Assembly (NCBI GenBank): GCA_963744905.1 | Contig: CAVUUV010000005.1 | Coordinates: forward strand, 186,001 to 250,000 | DNA length: 64,000 bases | Source: DATFFO01 sp963744905 | GTDB taxonomy: Bacteria > Actinomycetota > Acidimicrobiia > Spongiisociales > ZC4RG35 | Direction of reading: 5' to 3' | Shown: piece by piece, positions 8,299 through 17,321 of the stretch | Layout: the number at the start of each line of letters is the position of its first letter | How positions within the stretch are numbered: position 1 is the first letter of the stretch | Position numbers and translations under genes: made by a program | Notes under the pieces: model-generated | What the model was told of the DNA's origin: nothing | Database searches by the model: none | The model's input: the letters and a program-made list of their open reading frames with translations, nothing else

Positions 8299-10827
8299 AT
8301 GACGAGGAACGTTCCCGACAAACCGTCCCTGGATGGCCTGGAGGAGAAGTGGTCCGCCATCTGGGACGAGACCGATGTCTACCGATTCCCGGACGCGGCG
8401 CCCTCCGAGCAGGTGTTCGCCATCGACACACCTCCCCCCACGGTATCGGGTGCGCTGCACATCGGCCATGTCTTCGGATACACCCAGACCGACACCCTGG
8501 CCCGCTATCAGCGAATGAGCGGCAAGGCGGTCTTCTACCCGATGGGATGGGACGACAACGGGCTGCCCACCGAACGGCGGGTGCAGGCGTTCTATGGAGT
8601 CTCGTGTGATCCCGACCTCCCCTATGACCCGGAGTTCCGGGCCCCCGAGGAGCCCTTCGATCCCCGGCGCCCCATCTCCAGGCGCAACTTCATCGACCTC
8701 TGCCATGAGCTCACCGCCCAGGACGAAGGGGTGTTCGAGCACCTCTTCCGGGTTCTGGGCCTGTCGGTCGATTGGAAGCACCTGTACACGACGATCTCGG
8801 AATTCAGCCAGCGCATCAGCCAGCAGGCCTTCCTCAACAATCTGGCCCGGGGCGAGGCCTACACGCAGGAGGCGCCGGTGCTGTGGGACACGGACTTCCA
8901 AACCGCGGTCGCCCAGGCCGAGCTGGAGGATCGGGAGCGACCGGGCTGGTACCACCGGGTCGCCTTCCACCGTCCGGATGGGTCCCGTCTGTACATCGAG
9001 ACCACCCGTCCCGAGTTGATCTGCTCCTGTGTGGCCTTGGTGGCGCACCCCGAGGACGGGCGCTATCGCGACCTGTTCGGCCAGACCGTCGTCTCTCCGG
9101 TGTTCGGTGTCGAGGTCCCGGTTCTGGCCCATGAGCTGGCAGAGCCGGACAAGGGCAGCGGCATCGCCATGATCTGTACCTTCGGGGACACGACCGATGT
9201 CACCTGGTGGCGTGAGCTGGACCTGCCCACCCGGGCCGTCATCGGCCGCGACGGGCGCTTCCAGGAGGACACCCCCGAGTGGATCACCTCGCCCGAAGGA
9301 CGCCGGGCCTACTCGAGGCTGGCAGGCCTGTTCGCCAAGCAGGCCCAACGGGAGATGGCCGAGATGCTGGCCGAAACGGGAGACCTCGATGGCGAGCCCC
9401 GTCAGATCACCCATGCCGTCAAGTTCTATGAGAAAGGCGAACGGCCCCTGGAGGTGGTCACCAGCCGTCAGTGGTACATCCGCAACGGAGGCCGTGACGA
9501 GGACCTCCGCAAGGAACTGCTGGAGCGGGGACGGTCGATCCACTGGGTCCCCGACTACATGGGAGTCCGCTATCAGCACTGGGTGGACGGGCTGGCGGGC
9601 GACTGGCTCATCAGCCGCCAGCGATTCTTCGGAGTCCCCATACCGCTCTGGTACCGGCTGGACGAGGATGGCGAGCCCGACTACGACTCTCCCCTCCTGG
9701 CGGAGCCCGCGTCGCTACCGGTCGATCCTGGCTCACACGTGCCGCCGGGTTATGAAGCGGATCAGCGGGGGAAACCGGGCGGCTTCATAGGGGAGAGAGA
9801 CGTGATGGACACCTGGGCCACGTCCTCGCTCACCCCCCAGATCGCGGGTCATTGGGGAAGCGGCGACGGCCTGTGGGAGAGGGTGTTCCCGATGGACCTC
9901 CGTCCCCAGGGACACGAGATCATCCGCACCTGGCTGTTCTCCACCGTGGTCCGCTCCCATCTGGAGTTCGACTGTCTGCCCTGGTCACACGCTTCCCTCA
10001 ATGGTTGGATCCTGGACCCCGATCGCAAGAAGATGTCCAAGTCGAAGGGCAACGTCGTCACCCCGATGTCGCCCTTCGAGGCCCATGGAGCCGACGCAGT
10101 CAGGTACTGGGCAGCTTCGGCCCGCCCCGGAGCCGACACCGCCTACGACGAGGGGCAGATGAAGATCGGTCGGCGCCTGGCCATCAAGATCCTCAATGCC
10201 TCCCGATTCGTCCTGGGGTTCGCCGGAGACGTCGGTCCCGAAGCGATCACAGCTCCACTGGACCGGGCGATGATCGGGCGGCTGGGGGAGGTGGTCGAGG
10301 AGGCGACAGACGCCTTCGAGGCTTTCGACTACTCGAAGGCACTCGACGTGACCGAGTCTGCGTTCTGGTCTTGGACCGATGACTATCTGGAGCTGGTCAA
10401 GAGCCGGGCTTACGACGAAGGCGAAGCAGCCGATTCGGCGCATGCCGCCCTGCAATTGTCGCTGTCCGTCTTCCTGCGGCTCCTGGCTCCGTTTCTCCCC
10501 TATGTGACCGAAGAGGTGTGGAGCTGGTGGCGTGCGGGCTCGGTGCACACTTCCTCCTGGCCCACGCTTGCCGAGCTCGAAGGACACCGGGGCGATCCCG
10601 CCGTTCTGGACGTCACAGCCCAGGTTCTGTCCCAGGTGCGCAAGGCCAAGTCGGACGCCAAGGTCTCGATGCGCACACCGGTCAGCTCGATGACAGTGAG
10701 CGACACCGCCGAGAGAGTGGCCATGGTGCGCTCGACACTGGCGGACTTGACTGGGGCCTCTGGAGCCGAGCAAATCGATTTCACCGTCGGGGAATTCGCC
10801 GTCGAGGCGGAACTGACCCCGACCTGA
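8299..10827 (+). CDS. valS: valyl-tRNA synthetase, short actinobacterial form
   Basis: This class I synthetase charges tRNA-Val. The 842-residue protein has HIGH at 54-57, KMSKS at 578-582, an inserted editing domain (about 200-350) and the C-terminal anticodon-binding domain. PPPTVSGALHIGHVF is typical of ValRS. It lacks the roughly 100-residue C-terminal coiled coil of the E. coli enzyme, as expected for the short form in many actinobacteria. A TTG three codons upstream is in frame, but the ATG at 8299 is preferred because a -10 box sits right before it. Confidence 0.95.
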   Translation: MTRNVPDKPSLDGLEEKWSAIWDETDVYRFPDAAPSEQVFAIDTPPPTVSGALHIGHVFGYTQTDTLARYQRMSGKAVFYPMGWDDNGLPTERRVQAFYGVSCDPDLPYDPEFRAPEEPFDPRRPISRRNFIDLCHELTAQDEGVFEHLFRVLGLSVDWKHLYTTISEFSQRISQQAFLNNLARGEAYTQEAPVLWDTDFQTAVAQAELEDRERPGWYHRVAFHRPDGSRLYIETTRPELICSCVALVAHPEDGRYRDLFGQTVVSPVFGVEVPVLAHELAEPDKGSGIAMICTFGDTTDVTWWRELDLPTRAVIGRDGRFQEDTPEWITSPEGRRAYSRLAGLFAKQAQREMAEMLAETGDLDGEPRQITHAVKFYEKGERPLEVVTSRQWYIRNGGRDEDLRKELLERGRSIHWVPDYMGVRYQHWVDGLAGDWLISRQRFFGVPIPLWYRLDEDGEPDYDSPLLAEPASLPVDPGSHVPPGYEADQRGKPGGFIGERDVMDTWATSSLTPQIAGHWGSGDGLWERVFPMDLRPQGHEIIRTWLFSTVVRSHLEFDCLPWSHASLNGWILDPDRKKMSKSKGNVVTPMSPFEAHGADAVRYWAASARPGADTAYDEGQMKIGRRLAIKILNASRFVLGFAGDVGPEAITAPLDRAMIGRLGEVVEEATDAFEAFDYSKALDVTESAFWSWTDDYLELVKSRAYDEGEAADSAHAALQLSLSVFLRLLAPFLPYVTEEVWSWWRAGSVHTSSWPTLAELEGHRGDPAVLDVTAQVLSQVRKAKSDAKVSMRTPVSSMTVSDTAERVAMVRSTLADLTGASGAEQIDFTVGEFAVEAELTPT

Positions 10828-10831
10828 GTCC

Positions 10832-10855
10832 GCGCAAGCCGGCTCTCCCTTGCGC
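10832..10855 (+). terminator. hairpin after valS
   Basis: GCGCAAG at 10832-10838 pairs perfectly with CTTGCGC at 10849-10855 across a 10-nt loop, starting 4 nt after the valS stop. ATTTCC follows, so there is only a weak T tract. Confidence 0.5.
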
Positions 10856-10876
10856 ATTTCCTGCAAGTACTACTAG

Positions 10877-10897
10877 ACTTGCATATATCATGCAAGT
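10877..10897. promoter_or_regulatory. palindromic operator overlapping the satD start codon
   Basis: ACTTGCAT-ATATC-ATGCAAGT has perfect 8-bp arms and includes the ATG at 10890. A further half site TGCAAGT lies at 10862-10868. TAGACT at 10874-10879 is a possible -10 box 10 nt before the start. The gene it covers encodes a C-terminal helix-turn-helix, so autoregulation is likely. Confidence 0.55.
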
Positions 10898-11507
10898 AGC
10901 GGCGTTGCTCGGGGATGTGGTGGGCTCGCGGCAGGTGGTCGACCGGGGCGCACTGCAGACCGGGCTGGGGAGTCTCCTGGCTGAGGTGGCCGGCCAGGGC
11001 GCCACCCGGATCCAGATGACCATCGGTGACGAGTTTCAGGGACGATACCGGAGCCTGGCCGAGGCGGTTTCGGACTCACTCGATCTCCATCTGGGATCGG
11101 TTGGCCTGGCCAGACTGAGAATCGGCATTGGCTGGGGGGACCTGGCCCTCGATGCTGGTCCGGATACGCAGTTCGGCCAGGATGGACCGGCCTGGTGGCG
11201 GGCCCGCGACGCCATCGAGTCGCTGGAGGAAATGTCAGGGCCGGCCCGTACCCTGGTCGTCACCGACACCGGGTGGGACGAGATGTTCAATCAATATCTG
11301 ATGTTGCGCGACGGCCTGCTGGATGATCTCGATGAGATCGACTGCGCCATCGCCCGGGGAATGCTGGCGGGGAGGACGCAGCGAGACATGGCGGGCGTGC
11401 TGGGCCTGCATGAGAGCTCGGTCAGTCGTCGGGTGAGCGGACACCACATCAACATCCTGGTGGGAGTGGCCAGGCCCAGGATCCCCGGTTTCGGGTCGAC
11501 ACAGTGA
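10890..11507 (+). CDS. SatD family protein with C-terminal helix-turn-helix
   Basis: The 205-residue protein begins with ALLGDVVGSRQV and has TRIQMTIGDEFQGRY, the two hallmarks of the SatD family known from the acid-tolerance sat locus of Streptococcus mutans; the biochemical role is not established. Near the C-terminus GRTQRDMAGVLGLHESSVSRRV (about residues 168-189) reads as a helix-turn-helix, so it may bind DNA. It overlaps the next gene by 4 bp (GTGA), implying translational coupling. The start codon lies inside a perfect palindrome. Confidence 0.8.
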   Translation: MQVAALLGDVVGSRQVVDRGALQTGLGSLLAEVAGQGATRIQMTIGDEFQGRYRSLAEAVSDSLDLHLGSVGLARLRIGIGWGDLALDAGPDTQFGQDGPAWWRARDAIESLEEMSGPARTLVVTDTGWDEMFNQYLMLRDGLLDDLDEIDCAIARGMLAGRTQRDMAGVLGLHESSVSRRVSGHHINILVGVARPRIPGFGSTQ

Positions 11508-11863
11508 CCCAGCCAGTGTCCCTGGCCGCAGTCATCGCCATCGCCATCCTGCTCACCGGACCGGCCAACTGGCTCGTTCGCCAGCTCCTGGTGACGATCC
11601 GGGCCGTGCCCACCGGTGGAGTAGAGGGGGCCGGGCGATGGATCGGCATCCTGGAGCGGCTGCTGATCTTCCTGCTCGTTATGGGCGACGAGGCAGGTGC
11701 GGCGGCGCTGGTGGTGGCGGCCAAGGCCATCCTTCGCTTTCCCGAGATATCGGGTGACGAGCCCCATCTTCCGGCCGAGTACGTCCTGGTCGGGTCGCTG
11801 GCCTCCTGGCTGCTGGCGGTGGGCGGGGGCCTGGCAGCCCGAGGTCTGCTGGGCCTGTCCTGA
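11504..11863 (+). CDS. small membrane protein paired with SatD (DUF3307-like)
   Basis: The 119-residue product has three to four hydrophobic segments: residues 6-25, a middle one in ERLLIFLLVMG, and EYVLVGSLASWLLAV near the end. The sequence VVAAKAILRFPEI followed by AEYVLVGSL resembles proteins annotated DUF3307 that are often encoded beside SatD in other bacteria. It starts with GTG overlapping the satD stop. Function is unknown. Confidence 0.65.
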   Translation: MTQPVSLAAVIAIAILLTGPANWLVRQLLVTIRAVPTGGVEGAGRWIGILERLLIFLLVMGDEAGAAALVVAAKAILRFPEISGDEPHLPAEYVLVGSLASWLLAVGGGLAARGLLGLS

Positions 11864-11973
11864 GATCTCCCCTCCCTCCCGACCGATAGTGTGTGGACGA
11901 TGCCTCCAATCATTCCGCGGCCTGGGTCGATCGCGCTCCGGCAGGCCCGCCTCGACCCGGGTCTAGACCAGCG

Positions 11974-13065
11974 ATGAGTCTCCAGGCCGGCATCGTCGGG
12001 CTGCCCAATGTGGGCAAGTCCACCCTGTTCAATGCGCTCACCGCAGCCCGGGTCGAGGCGGCCAACTATCCCTTCGCCACCATCGAGCCCAACGTGGGTG
12101 TCGTGGCCGTCCCTGACCAACGTCTGGAGTTGATCAACACGGTCATCGAGACCCGCCAGATCGTCCCGGCCACGGTAGAGATCGTCGACATCGCCGGACT
12201 GGTCCGGGGTGCCAGCGAAGGGGAGGGCCTGGGCAACCAGTTTCTCGGCCAGATCCGCTCGGTGGATGCGATCCTGGAGGTGGTCCGGTGCTTCGAACAC
12301 CCCGACGTGACCCACGTCGAAGGCTCTGTCGACCCGGTTCGGGACATGGACACCATCGCTACCGAGCTGATCCTGGCCGACCTGCAGATCGCCGAGCGAC
12401 GCCTGGAGAGACTGGAGCGCTCGGCCAAGTCGGGGGACAGGGGCCTGGTCGCCGAGCGGGACACCGCCGCCAGGCTGGTGGCCGAGTTGAGTCGAGGTAC
12501 TCCGGCCCGTGTGGTGGAGTGGAGCCCCCAGGAGTCAGCACACCTGACCGGGATGCAGATGTTGACCGCTCGTCCCGTCCTCTACGTGTGCAATGTCGAC
12601 GAGTCGGGCCTGGCCGGTAACCGATTCACCGAGCAGGTAGCGGCCCGGACCCGGGCCGAGGACACCGAGATGGTCACGATCTGCGCCGCCGCCGAGGCCG
12701 AGATAGCCCAGCTCGACCCGGCCGACCGGGCCGAGTTCCTGGCCGAGCTCGGGTTGAGCGAGCCCGGTCTCGACACTCTGGCCCGGGCAACCTATCGGTT
12801 GCTGGGACTACGCACGTTCTTCACCGCCGGCCCCAAGGAGATCAGGGCCTGGACCATCCCCACCGGTGCTACCGCCCGGGAGGCGGCCGGGGTCATCCAC
12901 AGTGACTTCGAGCACGGCTTCATCCGGGCCGAGGTGTACCGGATCGAGGATCTGCTCCAGTACGGGAGCGAGGCGGCCCTGCGGACCGCCGGGAAGTTGA
13001 GGGTGGAAGGAAAGGATTACGTGGTGGACGACGGCGACGTAGTCCACTTCCGCTTCAACGTCTGA
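11974..13065 (+). CDS. ychF: Obg-family ATPase/GTPase YchF
   Basis: YchF is a ribosome-associated P-loop NTPase that prefers ATP. The 363-residue protein shows GLPNVGKST near the N-terminus, the switch region DIAGLVRGASEGEGLGN, and NVDE where classical G proteins have NKxD, the change known to alter base specificity. The C-terminal TGS-like domain contains the family motif for GPKEIRAWTIP and YVVDDGDVVHFRFNV. The ATG at 11974 gives the standard N-terminus; the frame extends 27 codons upstream to a GTG right behind TAGTGT at 11887-11892, a possible promoter -10. Confidence 0.93.
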   Translation: MSLQAGIVGLPNVGKSTLFNALTAARVEAANYPFATIEPNVGVVAVPDQRLELINTVIETRQIVPATVEIVDIAGLVRGASEGEGLGNQFLGQIRSVDAILEVVRCFEHPDVTHVEGSVDPVRDMDTIATELILADLQIAERRLERLERSAKSGDRGLVAERDTAARLVAELSRGTPARVVEWSPQESAHLTGMQMLTARPVLYVCNVDESGLAGNRFTEQVAARTRAEDTEMVTICAAAEAEIAQLDPADRAEFLAELGLSEPGLDTLARATYRLLGLRTFFTAGPKEIRAWTIPTGATAREAAGVIHSDFEHGFIRAEVYRIEDLLQYGSEAALRTAGKLRVEGKDYVVDDGDVVHFRFNV

Positions 13066-13083
13066 CCGGCCAATTTCCCGGGT

Positions 13084-13160
13084 TTCTTTGGACCTGAGCG
13101 AACGGCCTCCCCCTTCTTCGGACGAGGGCGATCGCTATGCGTTTGCGACGGTCCAAAGAA
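13084..13160. repeat. TTCTTTGGAC inverted-repeat element, copy A
   Basis: The 77-bp stretch starts TTCTTTGGAC and ends GTCCAAAGAA. It aligns without gaps to 53181-53257, with 56 of 77 identical bases by hand count. It lies between the convergent ychF and uspA-type genes and has an internal TTCTTCGGAC, a decayed second copy of the arm. It could act as a two-way terminator or be a small mobile repeat. Confidence 0.7.
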
Positions 13161-13180
13161 GGGGTGGGGAACCGGTGCCC

Positions 13181-13642
13181 TCAGTCTTCCTCGGATGGGC
13201 CGTGGGGGACGGTGAGGACCGGGCAGGGAGCGATGTGGACCAGGCGGTCGGCTACCGAGCCCAACACGATGCGCTCGACGAAGCCCGCTCCGCGCTGGCC
13301 TACCACCAGGAGCCCGGCATTCTCGCTGCTACACACCTCCGCCAGCCGCGAAGCCGGATCCCCGACCTCTTCGACCGTGTCGTAGTCGATTCCCTCCAGG
13401 TCGAGCGCCTCCTCGGCCTCGTCTAGCACCCGGCGCCGACCCTCGACCACCGCTGAGGCGAAGGCATCCGGGGTCGGAGGGGCCCCGCCTATGCCCCACC
13501 AGCCCTCAGGGGGCCGCACGACGGTCGTGATCAAAAGCCGGGCCTGGAAACGGCGGGCGAGCGAGACGGCCATCCGGGCGGCCTCGAGACTGTGGTCCGA
13601 TCCGTCGACGCCCACCACGATCGTGTCGATGTTCCAATCCAA
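13181..13642 (-). CDS. universal stress protein (UspA family)
   Basis: The 153-residue cytoplasmic protein has the one-domain Usp fold: TIVVGVDGSDHSLEAARMA at the N-terminus and the ATP-binding signature GQRGAGFVERIVLGSVADRL near the C-terminus, so it should be of the ATP-binding type. The start is a TTG with a good AGGAGG nine bases upstream; the ATG seven bases upstream of that TTG is out of frame. The target process is unknown. Confidence 0.87.
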   Translation of the reverse strand: MDWNIDTIVVGVDGSDHSLEAARMAVSLARRFQARLLITTVVRPPEGWWGIGGAPPTPDAFASAVVEGRRRVLDEAEEALDLEGIDYDTVEEVGDPASRLAEVCSSENAGLLVVGQRGAGFVERIVLGSVADRLVHIAPCPVLTVPHGPSEED

Positions 13643-13684
13643 TTCATGTACCTCCTGGCCGAAGGGAGGGTAGCCCCACAGACA

Positions 13685-13717
13685 CCGAGGGGGTCACCGT
13701 CACGATGACCCCCTCGG
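13685..13717. terminator. strong hairpin after the subtilase gene
   Basis: CCGAGGGGGTCA (13685-13696) pairs perfectly with TGACCCCCTCGG (13706-13717) around a 9-nt loop. It starts 17 bp beyond the stop of the leftward subtilase gene. There is no T tract, as is common in GC-rich genomes. Confidence 0.65.
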
Positions 13718-13734
13718 CTATCGGTTGGCCCCAG

Positions 13735-16700
13735 TCAGCCGCCCAGCCCGGCAGCCTTGTAAGCCCGATACAGGAAGGCAGCCATCTCGCCTCTGGTGAT
13801 GGTGCGATCCGGGCAGAACTCGTCGTTGGTGGGCGGGTTGCAGCCCTTGGTCACCCCAACCGTCCCCAGAATGTCGATGGCGGACTCGTGAACGTTGCCG
13901 TCGTCGTCGACGAACCGGTCGGAGCCGGCCCCCTCGGTGAACCCGAAGCCACGCACGATGAAGGTCGCCATCTCCGCTCGAGACAGGCTCCGTTCGGGGC
14001 AGAACTCGTCGTTGGTGGGCGGATTGCATCCCTTGGTGATACCGGCGGCAGCGAGACGGTTGATGTCATCCTCGAAGACGCTGGTCTCGTCGTCACCGAA
14101 GGGGTCCTCCGAAGTCGGCGCCAGCTTCAGCGTCCTGTCGAGGAATGCCGCCATCTGGCCGCGCGTCACCTCGGCGTCGGGACAGAACCGGTCGTTTGTG
14201 GGCGGGTTGCATCCCTTGGTGATTCCCATCCCTCCTAACCAGGCGATCTCATCGTGGAAGATGTGGTTGGTGGGTACGTCGGTGAACTCCTTGGTCGCAG
14301 GTGGTGGGGGAGGCGGGGGTGGTGGGGGCGGAGCACTCACAGTCACCGAAGTCACCGAGTACTGAGCCGGCACCCGGTTATTGCTGTAGAGCCACAACAT
14401 GTCGCCCTCGCCTTGCGTGGAGTAGTCGGCGCTCTCGCCCGCAGCAACTTCCAAGCTGAGAGGCCCGCCGGACGACGCGATCTCTTCGCTGAGATCGAAG
14501 TCGACTCCCTCGATCAGACCGGTCAGTCCTCTCGGGTCGAATACGGCCATGTCCACCGAGAAGTCCGTGTCGCCCTCGGCGAGGAAGCCGAACTCACCCA
14601 GCTGATCCACCGGGAGCATGGCCACGTGATCGTTCATGTCGGCAACCGCGTAATACTCGAGGAGGACGTCGTTGGTGCTCAAATCCACCAGGACGGTGAT
14701 CCAGTCACCGCTCGGGTCGCCACCCTGGAGCAAGCCCAGATCGAGCGCGGCCAGGATGTAGTCGTCGTTCCCGTCTCCGTCGGTGTCGATCGACAGGTCG
14801 ATCTCCTCGGCCGAAGGATTGGACCAAGGCTCGTTGAGGGCGATGCCGAATTCCACCGTTCCCTGGCTGGCGTCGGTGCGATATCCGAGAGCGGCAGCCG
14901 TTCCGCTGCCGGGGCCGCCTTCTGCGGCCAGGGTGAACCCATCGGCGAAACCATCGGCCAGGCCGGTATTGGCCACCGAGACGATGTCCTCACCGCCGGT
15001 GGCGGCAAGCTGGGAAGCGGGATCCGTCACGGCCAACAGCCCGACCACCATCGTGTCGTTGGTGTCGGACTGGTTGGTGAATCGGACCCAGCCGTCGGTT
15101 TCACTCTGGCTGAAGAAGCCATCGTCGGCAGCCATGGCCGTCGGATCGACGGTGAGGGTCACATCCACCGAACCGGATCCACCGGTCGTGGTGACCGTGC
15201 TCGACGAGAGGCTCCAGGCCACTCCGGGTCGCTCCTGATTGGGGACCAACTCGACGTCATAGGTGGCATTCCCGCTGAGGCGGGTGACGGCGATCGTCTC
15301 CGTCTGGCTCCCGGCAACGAGCGGGTTGACCCGGCCGAACGAGAGCCCGGCCGGGGACGCATACCCGCCCAGGTCGAGGGCGGCCCTATCGACCTGGACC
15401 ACGCCGGTTCCCTGACGGGCGATGGGCACATCTCCATCGGGCTGGGCGGGTCGGGCCGAGTTCATCAGCAAAGCCTTGATGGCGCCCGGATCGAGACCGG
15501 GGTATTCCTCGATGAGCTGAGCGGCGGCCCCGGCCACATGGGGAGTTGCCATGGAAGTACCGCTCAACAGAACGGTGCCGTCACCGGTCCCCGCTGCAGC
15601 CGCCTCGATCGAATAGCCGGGGGCGCTCACGTCGGGCTTGAAGGCGCTCCCGTAGCCAGGGCCACGAGAGGTGAAATCGGTCATCTCGTCACCCATCCCC
15701 GGCTGGGCCACACGGGTGGTCCCGTCCAGGGTGACGTTGACCGTCTCGCTCTGGGCGGTGGCGTGAATCGTGGCGCCGTCTGTCTGGCCGATCATCATGG
15801 CCGGGATCGTGGGCTGATCGGGCGTCCCATCCTGGGCCATCCCGATCGGGGGGCCGCTCTGGTTGTTGTAGATCACGGTCCCGATGGCGCCGGCCTGCTG
15901 GGCGTTGCGAATCTTGGTCGAGAAGGAGCACGCTCCGCGCTGGATCAGCGCCACCCGGCCGGTCAGGTCGTTGGTGAGAGTGGTACAGGCATCGAGTGGG
16001 TCGGCTATCCCCAAATCGCCCGTCGTGGCCGGGGTCAGAGGCCCGAAATCCCCGGTGGTGGCCTCGTAGTCACCGGCGATGCTGCCCGGGGAGTTGACCG
16101 TCAGGCCCAGAACTTCGACCCCCCCGTCGATCGACGCCGCCACCGAGATGACCCCATCCGCCAGCGCCGGCGTGGAGGTGACGTAGGGGAGGTCGCCGGC
16201 GTTCCCGGAAGCGGCCACCACTACCACGCCGTTGTCGACCGCGTTCTGGCTGGCGATGGAGGAGGGGTCATCGGGATAGCCGAAGTCCGAGCCGAGACTC
16301 ATATTGATGACGTCGACGTGGTCCTCGATACTCAGGTCGTTGTTGGGGTCGAGCGCCATCTCGATGGCGTCGGAGACCAGGTCGGACGAGCCGGCCTTGT
16401 CACCGAAGACCTTGAGGGCGAGGAGGCGGGCGTCGTAGGCCATACCCAGGTTGGGAGCCGCCTCGCCTGCCACGGTGGCGGCCACATGCGTGCCATGGCC
16501 CGCACCGTCGAGGGGGTCGGCATCGGGGCTAGGGGTATTGACGATCGGATCGTTGGAGCTGGCGTCGTAGATCGGGCCCGCGAAGTCGAACCCACCAATC
16601 ACCTTGGAAGTAGGGAAGGTCCCGACCTCGACGACTCCCGGGTCGTTGCTGTCATAGGCCGACTCGGTGCCGGGACCACCGAAGGCCTGGTGGGTGTAGT

Positions 16701-17247
16701 CGATCCCGGTGTCGATGATGGCCACCGTCACACCGTCACCCGTGTAGCCCGCCGTGGCCACGGCATCTCCGCCGATCGAAGGCACGCTACTGGCTAGATC
16801 GAGGTGATAGCGGGTCACACCGGCGACAGACTTGACACCCGGTGTGGCGGCAATGGCGGGGATGTCCCCCGCCCGGACCAGTGCCCGCAGACCATTGGCT
16901 CCCACCACCAGGCGGGACCGGACCTCGATCAGCTCCGAGGCGAGGGTGGACTCCAACCGGGACTGTTGTGCCTGAACGGCACGGCCCTGCGTCCGCTGCG
17001 AGGCGGCAGTGGCTCCCCGATGACTGGCGGCGAACTCGGCCACGGAGGGCTCGTCGAGCTGGATGAAGGCCTGCACCACGTCGTCGGCACTACGAACGTG
17101 GAATCCCCCGCTCAAAGGTCGAGCCAGCCGTTCCGGAGCGGGACGGTCCGTCACCCCGGTTGCCGCGGCCGCGGGTGAACCGCCGGCGGCGGTCATGGCG
17201 GTCAGTAGCGCGACTATGGCCAGAATTGCGGTACGTCTGGTTCTCAC
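13735..17247 (-). CDS. secreted subtilisin-like protease with PA and SLH domains
   Basis: This 1170-residue S8 protease has a Sec signal peptide (basic RTRR, hydrophobic stretch, small residues to about 30), an I9-like prodomain, and the catalytic triad in IIDTGID (Asp179), GHGTHVAA (His251) and SGTSMATPHVAG (Ser near 562). A PA domain with GRVALIQRGACSF is inserted before the Ser block, as in cell-envelope and C5a-type subtilases. After beta-rich domains a proline run (near 970) leads to three SLH repeats, each with ITKGCNPPTND..FCP, which should tether it to the cell wall. The GTG at 17247 is chosen because GGGAGGGG lies just upstream; an ATG 15 codons earlier would spoil the signal peptide. 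Confidence 0.9.
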   Translation of the reverse strand: MRTRRTAILAIVALLTAMTAAGGSPAAAATGVTDRPAPERLARPLSGGFHVRSADDVVQAFIQLDEPSVAEFAASHRGATAASQRTQGRAVQAQQSRLESTLASELIEVRSRLVVGANGLRALVRAGDIPAIAATPGVKSVAGVTRYHLDLASSVPSIGGDAVATAGYTGDGVTVAIIDTGIDYTHQAFGGPGTESAYDSNDPGVVEVGTFPTSKVIGGFDFAGPIYDASSNDPIVNTPSPDADPLDGAGHGTHVAATVAGEAAPNLGMAYDARLLALKVFGDKAGSSDLVSDAIEMALDPNNDLSIEDHVDVINMSLGSDFGYPDDPSSIASQNAVDNGVVVVAASGNAGDLPYVTSTPALADGVISVAASIDGGVEVLGLTVNSPGSIAGDYEATTGDFGPLTPATTGDLGIADPLDACTTLTNDLTGRVALIQRGACSFSTKIRNAQQAGAIGTVIYNNQSGPPIGMAQDGTPDQPTIPAMMIGQTDGATIHATAQSETVNVTLDGTTRVAQPGMGDEMTDFTSRGPGYGSAFKPDVSAPGYSIEAAAAGTGDGTVLLSGTSMATPHVAGAAAQLIEEYPGLDPGAIKALLMNSARPAQPDGDVPIARQGTGVVQVDRAALDLGGYASPAGLSFGRVNPLVAGSQTETIAVTRLSGNATYDVELVPNQERPGVAWSLSSSTVTTTGGSGSVDVTLTVDPTAMAADDGFFSQSETDGWVRFTNQSDTNDTMVVGLLAVTDPASQLAATGGEDIVSVANTGLADGFADGFTLAAEGGPGSGTAAALGYRTDASQGTVEFGIALNEPWSNPSAEEIDLSIDTDGDGNDDYILAALDLGLLQGGDPSGDWITVLVDLSTNDVLLEYYAVADMNDHVAMLPVDQLGEFGFLAEGDTDFSVDMAVFDPRGLTGLIEGVDFDLSEEIASSGGPLSLEVAAGESADYSTQGEGDMLWLYSNNRVPAQYSVTSVTVSAPPPPPPPPPPPATKEFTDVPTNHIFHDEIAWLGGMGITKGCNPPTNDRFCPDAEVTRGQMAAFLDRTLKLAPTSEDPFGDDETSVFEDDINRLAAAGITKGCNPPTNDEFCPERSLSRAEMATFIVRGFGFTEGAGSDRFVDDDGNVHESAIDILGTVGVTKGCNPPTNDEFCPDRTITRGEMAAFLYRAYKAAGLGG
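13811..14220. repeat. three direct repeats encoding SLH motifs
   Basis: A segment of about 41 bp encoding GCNPPTND-FCP occurs at 13811-13851, 13997-14037 and 14179-14220, spaced by about 185 bp. They are coding repeats of the SLH domains, nearly identical between the first two. Confidence 0.7.
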
Positions 17248-17321
17248 CAGCCCCTCCCTTGGAAAGCAGCAGCGTCCTCGATTCGGCGGCAACCATACAC
17301 AGTTGCATCGAGTCGTGTCCG

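Noticed and set aside
13811..14220. Regularly spaced direct repeats that could suggest a CRISPR array
   Set aside because: Only three copies with about 145-bp gaps, in frame and encoding SLH repeats.
14303..14336. GC-rich GGT/GGC tract that looks like a simple-sequence or structural element
   Set aside because: It encodes the proline linker between protease and SLH domains.
14254..16797. 847-codon plus-strand frame opposite the subtilase
   Set aside because: Antisense to the protease; composition is Gly/Arg/Val-rich with no recognisable family.
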